DNA of 7,405 nt from CAYJXJ01 sp964374095 (lineage in GTDB: Bacteria > Elusimicrobiota > Elusimicrobia > UBA1565 > UBA9628). Within the stretch, counting starts at the first letter, position 1; each line of letters opens with the position of its first letter. The notes under the pieces are model-generated. The model saw only the letters and a list, made by a program, of their open reading frames with translations. It had not been told where the DNA came from and made no database searches. Positions 4,988 through 7,405 of the stretch are shown here, piece by piece. A program made the position numbers and the translations under genes. The stretch lies in assembly GCA_964374095.1 (NCBI GenBank), contig CAYJXJ010000207.1, positions 1 to 7,405 on the forward strand, given 5' to 3'.

Positions 4988-6286
4988 GTGATCGGACGGG
5001 GAATCTTTTTCTTCGTCGCCTCGGCGACCATTTGCCTAGCCGAAGCTCCCTCGGCCTGGGGCGCCACGCGGCGCACCTACCCGGCCTCAAAGGCTGCGGT
5101 CCGCGACGCCCTCCTGCGCCTCCTCAACAACCGGATCAGCGGGATGAAGTTCCCGGACCCGATCAATGACCACGGCGACGTGATCGACACCTTTTATCCT
5201 CCCAGTTTCTTCGGCACGCTCAAGCATGGGTGCTCCTTCTCTCTCTCAAGCCTCTCCGCGCGCCAGACCCAGCTCGAGATCAACTGCCGCGACTATCGCG
5301 GCCAGTTCGGGACCAACCAGGACTGGGAAGACAGGCAAGCCAACGAGATTGCCGGCCTCCTCCCGGCGGAGCCGGCCCCGCCGGCCGCGGAAGCCGATAC
5401 GGAAGCCGATACGGAGGCCGATGGTGCGGACTCGCCCGACCTCGCTGCGGAACAGAAGCCTGCCCCGGCGGAGCGGCGGGCCAAGCCCAAGAGGGGAGCG
5501 GCCGCGAAGAGATCCGACCTCCAGCCCCCCGGCGGACCCAAGCCCGAGCGGCCCGAGGACTTCGCCCTCGTCATCGGCATCGAACGCTATTACTCCGTCG
5601 AGTTCCCGGCCGACTACGGGGAGCGCGACGCCGAGAGCGCGAGGCGCTATTTCCGCTGGCTGGGCGTGCCTGAGGAGAACATCGTGACCCTGACAGGGGC
5701 CGACGCCAGCCGGACCGGCATCGCGAAGTACCTTGAGGAATGGCTTCCTAGAAACGTCTCGCCGCAATCCCGCGTCTACTTCTACTTTTCAGGCCACGGC
5801 GGCCCGGAACCCGCCTCCGGCACGGCGTATCTGCTGCCTTGGGACGGGGATCCGGCCTTCCTGAAGACCACGGGTTATGCCCTGAGTCGGCTGTATGAGA
5901 ACCTGCAGCGTCTCACGGTGAAGGAGGTCCTTGTCTTCCTGGACGCCTGCTTCTCCGGAGCGGGGGGGCGCTCCGGGCTCGCCAAGGGATCGCGGCCGCT
6001 GGTCAACGTCAGGGTCGCCGCGCCCGCGGGACCGAAGCTCTCGGTTCTGGCCGCCGCTTCCGAAAGCGAGATCACTGTCGCCATGGACGAGAAAGGGCAC
6101 GGCCTCTTCACCTACCATGTCTTCAAGGGTCTCGGCGGAGAGGCCGACGGAGACCGGGACGGCCACGTGAGCCTCGCGGAGCTGCATGCCTACGTGCAGC
6201 AGAAGGTCCAGCGCGCGGCCCGCCGCCAGAACCGGGAGCAAACGCCGCAATTGTTCTCCATCGCCAAAAACCTTAAGGTTTACTGA
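4988..6286 (+). CDS. Exported caspase-family (C14-like) protease with EF-hand-like loop
   Basis: A 432-residue predicted cysteine protease. The GTG start is the only one in frame after the stop at 4970; no Shine-Dalgarno is visible. Residues 1-26 are a signal peptide (GIFFFVASATICLAEAPSAW, AxG-A-type cleavage). Residues 27-122 form an unrecognised region with two cysteines, C82 and C100, that could form a disulfide. Residues 125-190 are a Pro/Ala/Glu/Lys linker with repeated EADT units. The caspase-like domain starts at FALVIGIERYY (192-202). The catalytic His is H270 in YFYFSGHGGP and the catalytic Cys is C321 in VFLDACFSGAGG. GHGLFTYHVFKGL (370-382) is the usual late core motif. Residues 387-398 (DGDRDGHVSLAE) match a canonical 12-residue EF-hand loop, suggesting calcium control as in some metacaspases/orthocaspases. 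These enzymes usually cleave after Arg/Lys. Substrate and role are unknown; location is likely periplasmic or secreted. Confidence 0.9.
   Translation: MIGRGIFFFVASATICLAEAPSAWGATRRTYPASKAAVRDALLRLLNNRISGMKFPDPINDHGDVIDTFYPPSFFGTLKHGCSFSLSSLSARQTQLEINCRDYRGQFGTNQDWEDRQANEIAGLLPAEPAPPAAEADTEADTEADGADSPDLAAEQKPAPAERRAKPKRGAAAKRSDLQPPGGPKPERPEDFALVIGIERYYSVEFPADYGERDAESARRYFRWLGVPEENIVTLTGADASRTGIAKYLEEWLPRNVSPQSRVYFYFSGHGGPEPASGTAYLLPWDGDPAFLKTTGYALSRLYENLQRLTVKEVLVFLDACFSGAGGRSGLAKGSRPLVNVRVAAPAGPKLSVLAAASESEITVAMDEKGHGLFTYHVFKGLGGEADGDRDGHVSLAELHAYVQQKVQRAARRQNREQTPQLFSIAKNLKVY
5389..5422 (+). repeat. 12-bp tandem repeat inside the caspase linker
   Basis: GGAAGCCGATAC occurs twice exactly (5389-5400, 5401-5412), followed by a diverged partial copy GGAGGCCGAT (5413-5422). 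It encodes EADT-EADT-EAD in frame. The unit length is a multiple of three, so copy-number change would only lengthen or shorten the flexible linker between the N-terminal region and the protease domain. Confidence 0.85.
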
Positions 6287-6379
6287 CCTCCCTCTGGTAT
6301 CGCAACCCGGCGCTCTCCGGGGAGCTGAGCAGGATTCCAGACCTCCTGACATAGGCCCTGGCGATTTTGTCCGCTTTAT

Positions 6380-6706
6380 GCCGTACCGGGCCTCATGACG
6401 CCACGCAAAACCGCATCCGTAGTCGAGCCCGCACGACCAGTCCGCCAGATCGCCGCCGAGCAGAACGAGGTCGGGCGAATGCTACTCGACGCGTCTGGCG
6501 AGCTGCTAGCCCGGGCGCTCGGTCCAAGAGCCGGAGAAGTGCAGGTCGCCGGCATAGAGCAGGCGCACAACGCCCCCGCCCAGGCCGACGCTCACGCGCT
6601 CGGCGCGGACCGAGAGCGGCCCCGCGGCGCCGAGATCCAGCCGCGAGAGAGTCCCCAATGAATGGCGGACGGCATGGGCCGCCGCGGCCATCGGGCGCTT
6701 TCGCAC
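6380..6706 (-). pseudogene. Remnant of a metallophosphoesterase gene
   Basis: On the minus strand, one frame reads GVVRLLYAGDLHFSGSWTER, a stop (TAG, 6508-6506), QLARRVE, a second stop (TAG, 6484-6482), then HSPDLVLLGGDLADW. D-L-H (codons 6547-6539) and GGDLAD (6457-6440), 30 codons apart, are the first two metal-binding motifs of calcineurin-like phosphoesterases at the usual spacing. The preceding residues (LSRLDLGAAGPLSVRAERVS) look like the strand before the first motif in YkuE-type proteins. After GGDLADW the similarity breaks: a trace of LRGVMRP appears in another frame, and no GNHD motif is found before the caspase gene end. A start at GTG 6706 or ATG 6691 is possible. The two amber codons, probable frameshift and missing C-terminal half mark it as dead. 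Confidence 0.75.
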
Positions 6707-6727
6707 TTTGTAGGGATAAGTTATAAT
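6700..6727 (+). promoter_or_regulatory. Promoter placed for a leaderless carboxyltransferase mRNA
   Basis: A perfect -10 TATAAT (6722-6727) ends six bases before the ATG at 6734, so the transcription start should fall on or next to the A of the start codon. A weak -35 TTCGCA (6700-6705) lies 16 bp upstream. No Shine-Dalgarno precedes the ATG. The promoter overlaps the 5' end of the phosphoesterase remnant on the other strand. Confidence 0.6.
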
Positions 6728-6733
6728 CCCCCG

Positions 6734-7405
6734 ATGGCTTCACGTCAGCTTCCGGCGGCGCCGGCCGCAGCCCCTCCCCGGCCGAACGTGGCCCGGCTCA
6801 ACCGCGAGATCGCGGCCGCGGTTCAGGGCGGAGGGATGAAACGCCTCGAAGGCCAAAAGGCCCGCGGCAAATTGAGCGCGCGCGAACGCATCCACTACCT
6901 CCTTGACGAGGGCAGTTTCCAGGAAACCGACATGCTGGTGCGGACCCAGGCCCGCGATTTCGGCCTGGCCGACAAGGCCGCCCCCGGCGATGGCGTCATC
7001 ACGGGCTTCGGCCGCATCAACGGCCGCGAGGTGGCGATCTACGCGCAGGATTTCACGGTGCTGGGAGGGTCGCTGGGCCTGGCTCACGCCAAGAAGATCG
7101 CCAAGGTCATGGACATGGCCTACGACACCCTGATGCCGGTCGTGGGGCTCCTCGACTCCGGCGGGGCGCGCATCCAGGAAGGGGTGGACTCCCTGGACGG
7201 CTACGCCGAGATTTTCCGCCGCAACGTGCGCTGCTCCGGAGTCATCCCGCAGATCTCGGTCATCCTAGGGCCCTGCGCGGGCGGGGCCGTATACTCCCCG
7301 GCCCTCACGGACTTCATCTTCATGGTGGCGGGGATCAGCCACATGTTCGTGACCGGCCCCGACGTGGTCAAGACCGCCACGGGCGAGAGCGTCTCCTTCG
7401 ACGAG
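6734..7405 (+). CDS. Acyl-CoA carboxylase carboxyltransferase subunit (PccB/MmdA type), partial at right edge
   Basis: The first 224 codons of a gene whose family is usually about 510-520 residues. The subunit transfers carboxyl between biotin and an acyl-CoA (propionyl-CoA to methylmalonyl-CoA, or the reverse in the sodium-pumping methylmalonyl-CoA decarboxylase). Family blocks appear in order: LEGQKARGKLSARERIHYLL (38-57), GDGVITGFG (85-93), AQDFTVLGGSLGLAHAKKI (104-122), DSGGARIQEGVDSLDGY (141-157), and ILGPCAGGAVYSPALTDF (177-194), where the glycine-rich turns build the oxyanion holes of the crotonase fold; MFVTGPDVVKTATGE follows (204-218). The acyl-CoA preference (propionyl, acetyl, methylcrotonyl) cannot be set from this half, though the close match to PccB/MmdA favours propionyl/methylmalonyl-CoA. 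The first about 18 residues are a Pro/Ala-rich extension; ATG 6836 is an alternative but lies inside the conserved N-terminal helix, so 6734 is preferred. Confidence 0.93.
   Translation, partial: MASRQLPAAPAAAPPRPNVARLNREIAAAVQGGGMKRLEGQKARGKLSARERIHYLLDEGSFQETDMLVRTQARDFGLADKAAPGDGVITGFGRINGREVAIYAQDFTVLGGSLGLAHAKKIAKVMDMAYDTLMPVVGLLDSGGARIQEGVDSLDGYAEIFRRNVRCSGVIPQISVILGPCAGGAVYSPALTDFIFMVAGISHMFVTGPDVVKTATGESVSFDE

Noticed and set aside
4740..5090. Minus-strand frame across the hairpin and the start of the caspase gene
   Set aside because: It reads through a long hairpin, has an Arg/Pro-rich composition and overlaps the signal peptide region of the caspase.
5226..5767. Several alternative frames on both strands in the caspase linker region
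   Set aside because: All are Arg/Pro/Ser-rich shadows of the linker and early caspase domain.
6395..6661. 88-codon plus-strand frame between the caspase and carboxyltransferase genes
   Set aside because: It is the complement of the phosphoesterase remnant, whose metal-binding motifs are recognisable only on the minus strand.
1..7405. CRISPR array, tRNA or rRNA genes, transposase genes
   Set aside because: No regularly spaced repeats, no cloverleaf or rRNA-like sequence, and no transposase motif were seen on either strand.

Overview
This is a GC-rich bacterial stretch with short AT-rich promoter islands. Three proteins carry Sec-type signal peptides and one of them a possible haem c motif, so a Gram-negative cell with a periplasm is the likeliest host. 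The sequence alone does not fix the phylum. Elusimicrobiota or a deltaproteobacterial/myxococcal lineage would fit the composition and gene content, but that is a guess.

Left part (1-3420): a partial minus-strand gene for a single-TM protein with a very Pro/Ala-rich tail runs off the left edge. It is divergent from a plus-strand gene for an exported FAD-dependent amine-oxidase-type oxidoreductase with a CxxCH motif just after its signal peptide. That gene converges on a minus-strand S41 (CtpA-type) processing protease; the two stop codons share one CTAG. A 14-bp perfect inverted repeat (3379-3417) lies upstream of the protease gene.

Middle part (3420-4987): about 0.6 kb without a convincing gene, with one weak possibly decayed ORF and a low-complexity ACGAC-rich patch. 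A compact Phd/YefM-RelE/ParE toxin-antitoxin operon follows, with a near-consensus promoter and two TGATA/TATCA palindromes embedded in it. Next come 360 bp without a gene, dominated by a long hairpin followed by five T's (4781-4838).

Right part (4988-7405): an exported caspase-family (C14-like) protease with an unrecognised N-terminal region, a charged/Pro-rich linker with a 12-bp tandem repeat, the His/Cys dyad and a C-terminal EF-hand-like calcium loop. Between it and the last gene is a minus-strand remnant of a metallophosphoesterase gene, broken by two in-frame TAG codons and loss of the 3' part. The window ends inside a plus-strand gene for the carboxyltransferase subunit of a biotin-dependent acyl-CoA carboxylase (PccB/MmdA type), whose -10 box sits six bases before the ATG.

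The genes do not form one pathway. It looks like a patchwork of separately transcribed envelope/periplasmic functions (oxidoreductase, processing protease, caspase) plus a mobile-type TA module and a metabolic gene. A recurring feature is promoters placed so close to start codons that transcripts would be leaderless or have about 6-nt leaders, whereas the TA operon and the S41 gene have good Shine-Dalgarno sequences.
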